Source: Lentzea aerocolonigenes
Lineage (GTDB): Bacteria; Actinomycetota; Actinomycetes; Mycobacteriales; Pseudonocardiaceae
Assembly: GCF_000955955.1 (NCBI RefSeq)
Contig: NZ_JYJG01000087.1
Location: 1 to 64,000, forward strand
Direction: 5' to 3'
Length of the DNA: 64,000 nucleotides
Shown: positions 1 through 8,910 of the stretch, one piece after another
How positions within the stretch are numbered: position 1 is the first letter of the stretch
How the letters are laid out: the number at the start of each line of letters is the position of its first letter
The notes under the pieces: model-generated
Told to the model about the DNA's origin: nothing
Databases searched by the model: none
Seen by the model: only the letters and a program-made list of their open reading frames with translations
Translations under genes and position numbers: made by a program

Positions 1-242
1 GGTCTCGTCCGCGACAGCTGCGGCCGATGAGCACAGAGGCGGCACCGCCGGAACGCCCGAATGCGCGCCTGGTGTCCGGCCACTCCCTCCGTGCCTCTCG
101 CCGGCGGCTCTCGTCGAACTGACCGGCAGGACGAGGCCTGGGCGAGGTACCCGTGGCAGGGTCTGTCCACTCAGGCGCAACCCGAAAGGGTTACTGCACA
201 GCGTGAGCACCGCCACTGACAGCGATGAGTTGCTAGGTTGCG

Positions 243-584
243 GTGGCAACCAACTCGTGGAGGTCCGGGGGTGAGCCCATTTCGGGATTCGGAAGCGATC
301 GGGGTGCCGGAAGTGGTGACGAGGACCTTCTCAACCGGGTGCGGTCGGGCGACGTCGAGTCGTTCGCCGAACTGCGCAGGACGCGCGAGGATGAGGTCGT
401 CGAGTGGGTTCGGTTGCTCACCGCGACCGAGGCGGATGCGCGGGTGCTGGCCGCGCGGTCGTTCGACCTGACGCTGCGGCGGTTGACCGCCGGCGGCGGA
501 CCGCGGCGCGACCTCGTGTCCTATGTGGTCGCCACGGCGCGGTACCTCCTGTCCAAGAAGGACGATCTGGCGGATCAGGACTGA
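243..584 (+). CDS. Small protein resembling an isolated sigma-70 region 2
   Basis: A 113-residue protein. Its middle (about residues 25-105) follows the pattern of ECF sigma region 2: a DEDLL start, a helical AF/SF-ELRR stretch and a GGGP element before a YVVATARYLL helix. The same GGGP-x-helix arrangement occurs in the full sigma fusion at 11722 and the small protein at 14686. There is no region 4, so it cannot recognise a -35 element as a normal ECF factor would. The GTG start at 243 is the longest option and has no strong ribosome site, so the true start may lie slightly downstream. It stands alone, 200 bp before the permease gene. Function is unknown; a decoy or partner of sigma or anti-sigma proteins is inference. 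Confidence 0.5.
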   Translation: MATNSWRSGGEPISGFGSDRGAGSGDEDLLNRVRSGDVESFAELRRTREDEVVEWVRLLTATEADARVLAARSFDLTLRRLTAGGGPRRDLVSYVVATARYLLSKKDDLADQD

Positions 585-783
585 CCTCCCGGCTGCGCGT
601 CGCGGTGCGCGAACGGGCAGTGAGCCGGAGCTTGCCCGCCGTTACGGTTGGTCGGCGGCGGGGGGCCGGGGACGGTGTGGGTGTGTCGTCGCCGGCCGTG
701 ACGGGCTGAGACTCACGGCATCGCCTCCCCGCCGCGTCCCGCTCGGCAGCGCCCGTCGCACGACTGGGTGGTTGGGGGTGCTC

Positions 784-2793
784 GTGACCAGTACCGGCCC
801 GCGGCTGAAGCGGCTGTTGATCGGCAGCCCGGTCCGCAGTGACCGGCGCGCGGAGACGCTGCTGCCGAAGCGGCTGGCGTTGCCGATCTTCGCGAGCGAC
901 CCGCTGTCCTCGGTGGCGTACGCCACCCAGGAGATCATGCTGATCCTCACCCTCGGTGGCCTGGCGTTCCTGCATCTCGCTCCGTTCGTGGGGCTCGCGG
1001 TCGCGCTGCTGCTCGTCGTCGTGGTCGTGTCGTACCGGCAGGTCGTGCGCGCCTACCCCGGCGGGGGTGGTTCCTACGAGGTCGTGTCGCGCAACCTCGG
1101 CGCGCCCGCCGGCATCGTCGTGGCCGGTGCTCTGCTGGTGGACTACGTGCTCACGGTCGCGGTGTCGGTGACCGCCGGGGTGGACAACCTGGTGTCGATG
1201 CTGCCCGCGCTGCACCAGCACCGGTTGCTGCTCGACGTGGCCATCATCGCCCTGCTCGCGGTTGTGAACCTGCGCGGCGTGCGGGAGTCGGGCAGGGTGT
1301 TCGCGCTGCCGACCTACCTGTTCGTCGCCGGTGTCCTGGTGATGATCGTGGCCGGGCTGGCGAGAACGGCCGCCGGTGCGGCGCCGGTGGCGGAGAGCGC
1401 CGGCCACGCGATCAGGCCGGAGCTGGTCACCTCGAACACCGTCGCGATCGTGTTCCTGGTGCTGCGCGCCTTCTCCTCCGGCTGCACCGCGCTGACCGGT
1501 GCCGAGGCGATCTCCAACGGCGTGCCCGCGTTCAGGGAGCCCAAGGCTCGCAACGCCGCGCGCACGATGACGGTGATGGGTTTGCTCGCGGTCGTGATGT
1601 TCGCCGGTGTGACCGCCCTCGCCGTGATCGCCGATGTGCACTACACGCAGAACACCTGCGATCTGGTGGGATTCGCCGGTGACTGCGCGACGCAGCCGCA
1701 GCGCACGGTGGTCGCGCAGCTCGCCGCGGCCGTCTTCGGCGGCCACGACACGATCGCCTATCACTACCTGCTCGGCAGCACCGCGCTGGTGCTGGTGCTC
1801 GCCGCCAACACCGGGTTCAACGGCTTCCCGTTGCTCACCTCGATCCTGGCGCGCGACAGCTACCTGCCGCGTCAGCTCGCCACCCGCGGCGGCAGGCTGG
1901 CGCTCTCCAACGGCATCCTGCTGCTCGCCTTCGTCGCGATCACGCTCGTCCTCGTGTTCGGCGGCTCGTCGACCCGTCTCATCCAGCTCTACATCGTGGG
2001 TGTGTTCACATCGTTCACGTTGTGCCAGACGGGAATGGTGCGGCACTGGACCGCGCGGCTCGCCGACTGCCCGCCTGCCGAAAGCGGGCGCGTCCGCCGC
2101 GCCCGGCTCGTCAACGCGGTCGGCGCTGTGATGACAGGTGTCGTTCTGGTCGTCGTGGTGCTGACGAAGTTCACGCACGGCGCGTATCTCGTGGTTCTCG
2201 CGATTCCGTTGTGTTGCTTCACAATGCTCGCTGTGCGCAGGCACTACCGGCGGGTCGGGCAGGAGCTCGCGCTCAACGGCGACGAGGACGAACCGGTGAC
2301 ACGGGTGCACGGCATCGTTCTCGTCGCGGCGTTGCACAAGCCGACCTTGCGCGCACTCGCGTTCGCCCGCGCGACCGGGCCGGCGTCGCTGACGGCCCTC
2401 ACCGTCGCTCTCGACGGCGCGACCACCGGCGAGCTGCGCGAGCGGTGGGCGCAACGGGTGCCCGACGTGCCGCTCGTGGTGGTCGACTCGCCGTATCGCG
2501 AGATGGCCCGGCCAGTGGTCGAGTACGTCCGCCGGTTCCGCGCCGCGCACGGCGACGACCTGGTGTGCGTGTTCGTGCCCGAGTACGTCGTCGGCCGGTG
2601 GTGGGAGGCGTTGCTGCACAACCAGAGCGCGTTGCGGCTCAAGGGCAGGCTGCTGTTCGAGCGCGGCGTGATGGTGGCGAACGTGCCGTGGCACCTGGAG
2701 TCGAGCAGCCGCGACCGGGTGGACCGGCCGCGGCCGGGCGATCTGCGCCTCGGCATCGCCCGCGCCGCCGATTCGTCCGAAGTGGACGGCTAG
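784..2793 (+). CDS. APC-superfamily permease, KimA (YdaO)-like potassium/amino-acid transporter
   Basis: A 669-residue integral membrane protein. The N-terminus (LKRLLIGSPVRSD, then a DPLSSVAYA motif around residue 40) and the AYPGGGGSYE motif match the KimA/YdaO branch of the APC family, which imports potassium with protons. About twelve hydrophobic segments fill residues 35-490, followed by a soluble C-terminal domain of about 180 residues, the region that binds cyclic-di-AMP in the Bacillus protein. Start is GTG at 784, or GTG at 778; both follow a G-rich stretch. The gene stops 1 bp before the end of a convergent gene. Substrate is inferred from family; an amino acid is the alternative. 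Confidence 0.78.
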   Translation: MTSTGPRLKRLLIGSPVRSDRRAETLLPKRLALPIFASDPLSSVAYATQEIMLILTLGGLAFLHLAPFVGLAVALLLVVVVVSYRQVVRAYPGGGGSYEVVSRNLGAPAGIVVAGALLVDYVLTVAVSVTAGVDNLVSMLPALHQHRLLLDVAIIALLAVVNLRGVRESGRVFALPTYLFVAGVLVMIVAGLARTAAGAAPVAESAGHAIRPELVTSNTVAIVFLVLRAFSSGCTALTGAEAISNGVPAFREPKARNAARTMTVMGLLAVVMFAGVTALAVIADVHYTQNTCDLVGFAGDCATQPQRTVVAQLAAAVFGGHDTIAYHYLLGSTALVLVLAANTGFNGFPLLTSILARDSYLPRQLATRGGRLALSNGILLLAFVAITLVLVFGGSSTRLIQLYIVGVFTSFTLCQTGMVRHWTARLADCPPAESGRVRRARLVNAVGAVMTGVVLVVVVLTKFTHGAYLVVLAIPLCCFTMLAVRRHYRRVGQELALNGDEDEPVTRVHGIVLVAALHKPTLRALAFARATGPASLTALTVALDGATTGELRERWAQRVPDVPLVVVDSPYREMARPVVEYVRRFRAAHGDDLVCVFVPEYVVGRWWEALLHNQSALRLKGRLLFERGVMVANVPWHLESSSRDRVDRPRPGDLRLGIARAADSSEVDG

Positions 2794-2794
2794 C

Positions 2795-3505
2795 TCAGAA
2801 GATGGCCGATCTGCGGGCCTTCGTGCCGAACGGTCCGTGCGCGAGCATGCGCATCTGCTCGATCTGCTTGCGCAACTTGGGATAGCCGCGTCCCTCGCGC
2901 TCCGCCCAGCGGACCAGCTCCTCCAGGTAGTCGGCCTCCTCCCGGACGAGTCCCGCGAGCTCCAGCCACAGCTCACCGAACCTGTGACCCAGCGCGGTGA
3001 CCGTCGCGGGAGCGGGCACAGGCGTCATGCTGTGCTCGAGGATGTCGTTGAGCTGGTCGGGTGTCAGCATGCGGCCGGCGAACTGGGTCCACAGGTCGCC
3101 GTACTCGCCGACGGTGAACACGACCGCGTCGAGCTGCTTGCGCAACAACACGATGTGCTCCACCCCGGACAACGGTGCGAGCACGCCGTCGAACAACATC
3201 ACGAGCTCCCGCAGCGGTGACCTCAGGTCGTCGACGTGGAACTGCTCAGGGGTGTGCGGCGCTCCGGTGCCGTCGTCGGTCGCCGCACCGAACACGGCGT
3301 TCGCTTGCCAGACGAGCGCGCCCGCGGCGAACCGGCTGAGCTTCGCCGCGGACGGCAGCGCGAGCAGCGCCTCGTGCTGACGCACCACCCACCTCTCGAT
3401 GTCGTCGAGCCTGCCCCCGTCGGGCGACTGGTTGAACTGCTCGACCTGACGCGCGAGCGCGCCGCCGTCGATTTCCGTGATCAGCAGGGACGCCTGCAGC
3501 TTCAA
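2795..3505 (-). CDS. Unknown alpha-helical cytoplasmic protein
   Basis: A 236-residue protein with no signal peptide or membrane segment and a mostly helical, charged composition ending in a basic KARRSAIF tail. I do not recognise a family. I chose the TTG start at 3505 (LKLQASLLITEIDGG) because an AGGA lies about 7 bases upstream and the upstream extension reads into a long inverted repeat (3531-3583). It follows another helical protein (3599-4360) on the same strand, and the inverted repeat between them would separate their transcripts. The start is uncertain; the reading frame is well supported by GC bias at third positions. Confidence 0.6.
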   Translation of the reverse strand: MKLQASLLITEIDGGALARQVEQFNQSPDGGRLDDIERWVVRQHEALLALPSAAKLSRFAAGALVWQANAVFGAATDDGTGAPHTPEQFHVDDLRSPLRELVMLFDGVLAPLSGVEHIVLLRKQLDAVVFTVGEYGDLWTQFAGRMLTPDQLNDILEHSMTPVPAPATVTALGHRFGELWLELAGLVREEADYLEELVRWAEREGRGYPKLRKQIEQMRMLAHGPFGTKARRSAIF

Positions 3506-3530
3506 GGTGGTTCCTAGTGCTCTTCTGTCC

Positions 3531-3583
3531 GGTGCGAAGGGCACGTTCGTGCCACTGGACGGCACGAACGTGCCCTTCGCACC
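3531..3583. repeat. Perfect 23-bp inverted repeat with 7-base loop
   Basis: Arms at 3531-3553 and 3561-3583 are exactly complementary, with loop ACTGGAC. The repeat lies between two minus-strand genes, just after the stop of the upstream gene (3599), so it can act as a terminator, but there is no T-run. Its AAGGGCACGTTCGTGCC core also looks like a dispersed palindromic repeat unit; no second copy was seen in this window. Confidence 0.75.
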
Positions 3584-3598
3584 GAAAATGGTCAGGGG

Positions 3599-4360
3599 TC
3601 AGCGCGGGGCGTTGAGGCGCAGCACCGCGCCGGTCGCGAGCTCGCGCTGCCTGTCGGTGTTCCACGTGAGCTGCTGGGTGCACTGCTCCGCGAGGGTCTG
3701 CAGTGCACCCATCCGCGCGAAGGTCCACTCGTTCACCGCCATCAGCGCCTGCGGGATCAGACCGGTGCCACCGGAACCGGTCAGCGCGGCCGCCGCGGCC
3801 GCCAGCGTCTCCTGGCTGGAGGTCAGCAGCGCCAGGGCTTTGGCGCGGTGCTGGTTCCACTGGTTGGCCGCGCGCTGGATGTCCGCGTGGTACTGGCGGA
3901 CGATGGTGTGCACGTTCTCCAGCTCCGGCACGTGCCGCAGGCGTTCGAACACCGAGACGAGAACCTCCATGCCCTCGTCGATCCGGTCGGTGTTGATAGT
4001 GGGAAGGTGCAGGCTCATCGCTTCGTTCTCCAGTGCCTCGGAGGCCACGAACGCGGCGGTGGTCGCCCGGCGGCCTTCCTCGGCGACGGCACGTTGCGCC
4101 TCGATGGCCCGCATGATGTTCATGATCACCGAACGCGTCTCGCCCAGATGCGCGACGAGCTCCTCGGCCACCTGGGTCGGGCGCTCGTCCGCGTCCTCGT
4201 ACGGTTCGGCGAGTTCGAGGAACTCGTCGGTCAGCCGGTGGTAGACCTCGATGAGGTCGTTCAGCCGGCCGCCGTCGACGTCCGCGGTGGCGAGCAGGTC
4301 GGCGTCGATCTCCGAGTCGGAGCCGGAGCTGGAGTCCGAGAGGTCGTGAGGTGGGTGCAC
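3599..4360 (-). CDS. Unknown helical protein, possible coiled coil
   Basis: About 253 residues, acidic and helical, with long heptad-like stretches (for example the ELVAHLGETRSVIMNIM region and the AIEAQRAVAEEGRR region) and an alanine-rich C-terminal third. No signal peptide or membrane helix. I do not recognise the family. I placed the start at GTG 4360 (VHPPHDLSDSSSG) because the longer extension to 4423 is arginine-rich and unlike coding sequence; no clear ribosome site decides between them. It is followed by the inverted repeat at 3531 and another helical unknown, and the two may act together. Confidence 0.55.
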   Translation of the reverse strand: MHPPHDLSDSSSGSDSEIDADLLATADVDGGRLNDLIEVYHRLTDEFLELAEPYEDADERPTQVAEELVAHLGETRSVIMNIMRAIEAQRAVAEEGRRATTAAFVASEALENEAMSLHLPTINTDRIDEGMEVLVSVFERLRHVPELENVHTIVRQYHADIQRAANQWNQHRAKALALLTSSQETLAAAAAALTGSGGTGLIPQALMAVNEWTFARMGALQTLAEQCTQQLTWNTDRQRELATGAVLRLNAPR

Positions 4361-4504
4361 ACCACGAGGATCAGGTCGCCGGGCGCGCCTGTGCGATGTC
4401 CTCGAGGGCACTCGCGGAGGCACGCCCGAGCACCGGATGGACTTCGGCTCGTCGTGTGAGGGTGACGTGTGCCGGCGGACGTGAGCAGTTCATCGGTGAG
4501 CCGA

Positions 4505-5629
4505 TCACGCCGTGGCCGCGGAGCTCGGTACCTCATTCCGCGGCAGGGCTTTCAAATACCAGATCTGGGCGCGGTACTTCTCCGCCGAAGCCTCGTCGAA
4601 GCCCACCATCGGCACCAGGCGCAGTTGCGCGCGCTGGAGCCGGCGCATCCGCTTCTTCTCCTCTCCGCGCAATCCCTTGCGCGCCTTGCGGCGAAGGCGG
4701 CGAGTGCGCAACGACACCGCCTCCTCGGAGGTGATGATCCCGTCCCGCTCCGCGGCAGCCGTCGAGGTGAACCACCGCCATTCCGACCGCATGGCGCGCC
4801 GGTAGACCAGGACGACGACGATCACGGCCGCGGCCACCTTGACGACGACTTGCGCGGTGACCACGGCTGGAGAACCAGGGGCGTCGGCGTTCCACATGAA
4901 GTGCAGGCCCCAGCTCAGAGCGAACAGCGAGACCGCCACGGCCGAACGCCGGCTGAACGACCTGTCGCGACGCGTCAGCGCGTAGCCGACGCCGAGGCCG
5001 CAGATCGCGCTGTACACCCAGTGCGACGTCCCGGCCATGAGGGTGCGAACGCCCAGGGTCACGAAGCCGGCGCTGTCCGTGTCCACGCTGTTCAGCGCCG
5101 AGTTCCAGGCGTAGGTGATGTTCTCGAGCAATTGGAAACCCAGCCCGGTGCAGGCACCCAGCACGAATCCCTGCATCGGCCGACGGACGAACGGACGTCC
5201 GATGAGGACGATCGTGACGACTCCCAGCGTCTTGAGCCATTCCTCGGTGGACGCACCGGCGATCGGCGGTGTCCACTTCTCACCGAACGGCGCGCCGTAC
5301 CAGTCTGCGAGCAGCTCCTCGATGTGCCCGTTGGCGAATCCGGCGATACCGGCTGCGACGAACGCTCCCCAGAGGAATCCGGCGACCAGCAGAGGTGTGG
5401 GAGTGGCGCGGAACAGGTCGATCCTGCGCACCACGAAGGTGATCACCAGCCCGAGCAGGACGGTGGCGAGCACGACCAGTGCGGTCAGCCCTGGCATGGC
5501 GAGCACCGGATCGGTGGCCTCGTCGACGATCAGGGCGAAGCCGAAAGCGGTGAGCGCGAGGTACACCCAGAACACCCACAGCCTCGGTTGCCAAAAGGGT
5601 CTGGTCGTCTCCGAAGTGGTGGTGGTCAT
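4505..5629 (-). CDS. PrsW-family intramembrane metalloprotease
   Basis: A 374-residue protein with about eight membrane segments in residues 12-270 and a basic cytoplasmic tail. It carries the PrsW signature: EEWLK (the EExxK motif, about residue 127), QLLENITY (about 165), a histidine in the SHWVY segment and HFMWN. PrsW proteases cleave membrane proteins within the bilayer; in Bacillus the target is the anti-sigma factor RsiW. ATG at 5629 has a GAGGAGG ribosome site. The start overlaps the stop of the upstream gene (ATGA), so the two are translationally coupled. With two sigma/anti-sigma fusions in the window, an anti-sigma domain is an attractive but unproven substrate. Confidence 0.85.
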   Translation of the reverse strand: MTTTTSETTRPFWQPRLWVFWVYLALTAFGFALIVDEATDPVLAMPGLTALVVLATVLLGLVITFVVRRIDLFRATPTPLLVAGFLWGAFVAAGIAGFANGHIEELLADWYGAPFGEKWTPPIAGASTEEWLKTLGVVTIVLIGRPFVRRPMQGFVLGACTGLGFQLLENITYAWNSALNSVDTDSAGFVTLGVRTLMAGTSHWVYSAICGLGVGYALTRRDRSFSRRSAVAVSLFALSWGLHFMWNADAPGSPAVVTAQVVVKVAAAVIVVVLVYRRAMRSEWRWFTSTAAAERDGIITSEEAVSLRTRRLRRKARKGLRGEEKKRMRRLQRAQLRLVPMVGFDEASAEKYRAQIWYLKALPRNEVPSSAATA

Positions 5630-6144
5630 GACGCCTCCTCGATGGACTCGATCATCCTGACGACGTCGGCGGCGTGTTCGTCGGAGGACGGTGTGTGCAG
5701 CCAAAGCACGCTCATGACCGCCTTGTTCTTCGAGAGCACGACGAGCTCACCGAGCCTGCCTTCCGCCACCGCGACGCCGCGCAGTGCCGCGAACTCCTTG
5801 CGCGTGCGGAACTCCGCGCCGTCGGCGACCTCGACGCCGCTGCGGTCGAAGGAGCGCGCAATGCGCCCGAAATGCCTGCGGGGCTCGTCTGTCGTGGCCT
5901 TCCTCGCCTCGAAGAGCACGGTCGCGTCGCCGCGCTGCACGGTGGCGGTGCTGGACTCTCCTGGGTTGACCAGGACCCATCCCGGCGACACTTCGACGCG
6001 AAGCTTCTTGTCCTGCGCCTCGAGCGTGAGCCACCGCGGTGCTTCGATGTTCTCCGTACGAGGCGAAGCGCTGTGATCCAGCAGGGCCGCGCCGCCCCAC
6101 GGCAGCACGGCCAGAACGAGAACGACTACAGCCCAGATCTTCAT
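5626..6144 (-). CDS. Small membrane-anchored or secreted protein coupled to PrsW
   Basis: A 172-residue protein beginning MKIWAVVVLVLAVLPWGGAA, a typical uncleaved anchor or signal peptide, followed by an extracytoplasmic domain of about 145 residues rich in beta-type sequence. No named family recognised. ATG at 6144 is chosen because it begins exactly at the signal sequence; it lacks a good ribosome site. The stop overlaps the PrsW start by four bases, so it is co-translated with the protease and may be its substrate, partner or sensor. Confidence 0.7.
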   Translation of the reverse strand: MKIWAVVVLVLAVLPWGGAALLDHSASPRTENIEAPRWLTLEAQDKKLRVEVSPGWVLVNPGESSTATVQRGDATVLFEARKATTDEPRRHFGRIARSFDRSGVEVADGAEFRTRKEFAALRGVAVAEGRLGELVVLSKNKAVMSVLWLHTPSSDEHAADVVRMIESIEEAS

Positions 6145-6524
6145 GGAGGAAGTGTGAAGTGGGTCGCTCCGTGCACCACTGGACAGCGGGGCAGTCGCGC
6201 GGGCACGCGCCTGCGGGAACATCGGTCTGTTGAGGACAGACGCGTGTCGCGGCACGCAGCAACGGCACCACGCACGAACACTTCTCAACGGTCCTGAAGG
6301 TCAGCGCCACTGGCTGCACGGGGACGAAGCGGTGAGCCGGAGTGACCGCGGTCCGGACGCGCCGTTCGGGCGGGCGCGACGCTGCCTTTCCGCGCGGCAG
6401 AAGGACTTCTGGAAGCGATTGCGGTTCCCGGCGGACGTGGATCCGTCTCCAGGAGGTGCCATGTGGCATCGCTGTGCAGCCCGCGATCGGGTTGCAGCCG
6501 AGGTCGCGGCCGATGCGGTGGTCG
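6145..6524. other. Intergenic region without a convincing gene
   Basis: Open frames here on either strand lack third-position GC bias and recognisable sequence. The region lies upstream of the minus-strand pair at 5626-6144 and downstream of the small membrane gene at 6525. It probably holds the promoter of the PrsW operon; no specific site was identified. Confidence 0.5.
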
Positions 6525-6701
6525 TCACCGGCGGTGGGTCTCCGCGACGTGCGTGAGCTCATCCGCCGGCTGGCTGAGGTCGCTGAAGAGCTGTGCTTCG
6601 GCCACCCAGAGGTCGACCTCGCGTGCGGCGCGACGCAGTCGCACCACGGTGACCGGTACGACGACGGCCAGCAGGACGAGTACCGCGACTATGACGAACA
6701 C
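6525..6701 (-). CDS. Small single-span membrane protein
   Basis: A 58-residue protein: VPVFVIVAVLVLLAVVVPVT forms one membrane helix at the extreme N-terminus, followed by RLRR (positive-inside) and an amphipathic acidic tail ending ETHRR. GTG at 6701 is chosen because GAGGAGG lies 5 bases upstream. No family recognised; small membrane proteins of this form often modulate a larger transporter or kinase. Confidence 0.6.
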   Translation of the reverse strand: MFVIVAVLVLLAVVVPVTVVRLRRAAREVDLWVAEAQLFSDLSQPADELTHVAETHRR

Positions 6702-6833
6702 GGGGACCTCCTCGTTGTCGTTCGCTCTTACTGACCACCACACGGCACACGGCTTACGGCCGGAACACTGCTGATTTCGGGCCTGAGAAGTGCGGTCGCC
6801 GCGTGTCTCACCGGTGAGTGGAGGTTGGTCGAG

Positions 6834-7374
6834 ATGAAGATCGGCACCGAAGCGGCGGTCACGTCGCTCGACCGGCACCTGACTGCCGCGCGGGCGGCTC
6901 AGCTCGACCACCAGGCACTGCTGGGCTGGCCGACCGCGCTGGAGGCCGGCGTGGTGCGACTCGTGCCCGGTGGTGAGTGCGGTGCCGCCCAGGTGCCCGC
7001 CGTCACCGGCCTACTGGTCGCGGAGATGCTGCGGGCACGGGGAAGTCTGCCAGCCGCCGTCACGCAGGGCGCGGGGTGGGGTCTTCCTCACCAGAGGACC
7101 TCGTGCGGACACGGAGGCGCCGCCCGAGATCGCGCACGTGGCCAGGCACGTCGACGGGCCGATGTTGCTGCCACCGTCGGTCGCACCGGACGGCCGGGTG
7201 CTGTGGGCGGTGCGGCTGCGTCGGTCCGTTGCCCACCGCCGCAGGTGTTCGCCTCACTGCGGCTCACGCTCGGGGCTGCGCGGGACGTTGCACGAACGAG
7301 CAAGCTCTGAGGAGCTGCCGACTCCTAGCGTCGGACGGGACACGGTCGCCGTGGCCTGGGAGGGCGTCGAATGA
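6834..7374 (+). pseudogene. Frameshifted gene of unknown function
   Basis: Two frames share coding character. From ATG 6834 (GGAGG 9 bases upstream) the frame encodes a helical sequence (MKIGTEAAVTSLDRHLTAA and on) to about 7070. From about 7110 a different frame carries strong third-position GC bias (IAHVARHVDGPMLLPPSVAP) and ends at TGA 7374, overlapping the ATG of the next gene in the ATGA style. The switch falls in a G-rich run (GGCGCGGGGTGGGG, about 7070-7084). This is either a real frameshift or a sequence error. Intact, it would encode about 180 residues and be coupled to the CCHC-family gene at 7371. No family recognised. Confidence 0.5.
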
Positions 7375-8864
7375 ACGGACGTCGGATTTTGCTGGCCGGA
7401 GCCGGACATGTTGATCCGGCTGCGCACGTGCTCGTGCCGCCGGGCCACGTCGTCCACTTGAGCACACCGTCCGAACAGGACGTTCGAGCCGTGGTGGATC
7501 GGGTGGCGTCGGCATCCTCGGGTGACGCGGGCGCGGATCGCACCTTCGGGTTCGCGGAGGAACCCTCGTCGTGCCCGAACGCCCGGTTCGCGCCGCTGCC
7601 GAAGGAGTCGTTGCCGGAGCACGTGCCCGCCGACACCGTGGTTGTGCACGCCGACGATCCGCGTTACTACGTGGACGACCGGATGCGGGAGCTGTGCGAC
7701 CGGCCTGCGGACTGCGCCGGCGAGGGCAGGCACGTCTGCGGTGGGTGGTTCGCGCTCTTCCCGGAGGCGGTGGAGTGGCACGTCGTCGTGGCGCCGACGT
7801 GGCCGCAGGAGGAGGAGAACGACGGCCACCTGCTGGAGTGGATCACGAAGTGGGAGGACGGCACGTGGCTCGCCGACGACGCGAGCCGGGCGCTCGCCGA
7901 GCTGGCCGAGCACGACCTGGACGTGTTGCGGGACAACGAGCCCGACGTGCTGGCGTTTGCCGAGCAGGCGGCGCGGCTCTACCCGGACGGGCTCACGGAC
8001 GCCGCGCTGCGGGAGCTCGCCGCAAAGGTGTGCCTCGACCGCGTGCGCGCGGTGACGACGGCGGAGGTGCTGGCGTGCGCGACCAGTGGCCTCGCGGACG
8101 TCGCCGACCCCGGGCAGGTAGCCGATCCGGTGTTGCGGCGGGCGATCGGTGACTGGCCGGTGGCCGAGGACGCGGTGATGGTGCAGGTGCTGCCCGACGG
8201 CAGGCGCGTGCTGTCGGGACCACGTGCACTTGAACCCGGCTCGTTCTGGCGCCAGCTCGCCGAAGCACACGACGACCTCGTGGTGGGAGTGCCCGCGCCA
8301 CCGGTCGACCTCGCGGGTGTGGACACCGTGCGGGAGCCCGAGATCATCGCCGGATTGACCGCCCAGGTGCTGCACGCGGTGCAGGACTACCACGAGACCG
8401 GGGCGCGCGAAGCGCTCGTGCGACTGGACGACGTGCTGGTGGCCCGGCACGAACGCCTGCGGGTGCTGGAAAGCGCGGCGATGGCGGAGTGCGCGGACCG
8501 GCTGGAGGAGTGGCGGGAGGCCGTGCGGTCGGGTTTTCCCCAGGTGCTGCCGGACCTCGCCGAGCTCGCCGAGCTGGCCGAGCACCCGGACCTGCTGGAC
8601 GCGGTGCACGAACTGCACCGCGTCGACGAGGAAGTGCGGCGCTGCTGGGAGGTTCGTGGCGCGGGCACCGATGCCTCCGAGGTGCTGCACCACGCGGCCG
8701 AGCTGCGCGCGACGCTGGAGTCGTTGGGGAACAGGGCGATGGAGCCGGTGGCGGCCGCGACGCGGGTGTTGCGCGAGATGCCGGGTCTGGTGCGCAGGGC
8801 CGAGGACGACAACACGGCCTTGCGGGCTCAGGTCGAGCAGCGCATGGCGTACGCGTCCGGATGA
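7371..8864 (+). CDS. CCHC-motif family protein A (possible Stv-like adhesin/effector)
   Basis: A 497-residue protein, first of four related proteins in the window (with 9709, 33951 and 59985). It starts with a beta-type domain (AGAGHVDPAAHVLVPPGHVVHL, split here by the GH motif region and VPPG turn), followed by a CPN element and the motif C109-x5-C115-x5-H121-x-C123-GGWF. The middle (200-480) is long and helical, and the C-terminus carries an EDDNTALRAQV segment that recurs in two of the relatives. No signal peptide or membrane helix. The N-terminal GH...VPxG pattern weakly resembles the putative Stv adhesin domain; this is recollection, not a search. ATG at 7371 overlaps the preceding stop. 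Confidence 0.65.
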   Translation: MNGRRILLAGAGHVDPAAHVLVPPGHVVHLSTPSEQDVRAVVDRVASASSGDAGADRTFGFAEEPSSCPNARFAPLPKESLPEHVPADTVVVHADDPRYYVDDRMRELCDRPADCAGEGRHVCGGWFALFPEAVEWHVVVAPTWPQEEENDGHLLEWITKWEDGTWLADDASRALAELAEHDLDVLRDNEPDVLAFAEQAARLYPDGLTDAALRELAAKVCLDRVRAVTTAEVLACATSGLADVADPGQVADPVLRRAIGDWPVAEDAVMVQVLPDGRRVLSGPRALEPGSFWRQLAEAHDDLVVGVPAPPVDLAGVDTVREPEIIAGLTAQVLHAVQDYHETGAREALVRLDDVLVARHERLRVLESAAMAECADRLEEWREAVRSGFPQVLPDLAELAELAEHPDLLDAVHELHRVDEEVRRCWEVRGAGTDASEVLHHAAELRATLESLGNRAMEPVAAATRVLREMPGLVRRAEDDNTALRAQVEQRMAYASG

Positions 8865-8869
8865 GCGCC

Positions 8870-8906
8870 CGGTGACCACCGGGGCGGGGAGGTCCGGTGG
8901 TCACCG
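8870..8906. terminator. Bidirectional terminator-like hairpin
   Basis: Arms CGGTGACCACCGG (8870-8882) and CCGGTGGTCACCG (8894-8906) are exactly complementary around an 11-base loop. It sits between the stops of convergent genes ending at 8864 and 8911. Confidence 0.7.
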
Positions 8907-8910
8907 CGAC

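Noticed and set aside
418-2976. An 852-codon open frame on the minus strand opposite the permease
   Set aside because: It is opposite a gene with clear membrane segments and family motifs, is rich in Arg, His and Gly without domain pattern, and reflects the mirror of GC-biased codons.
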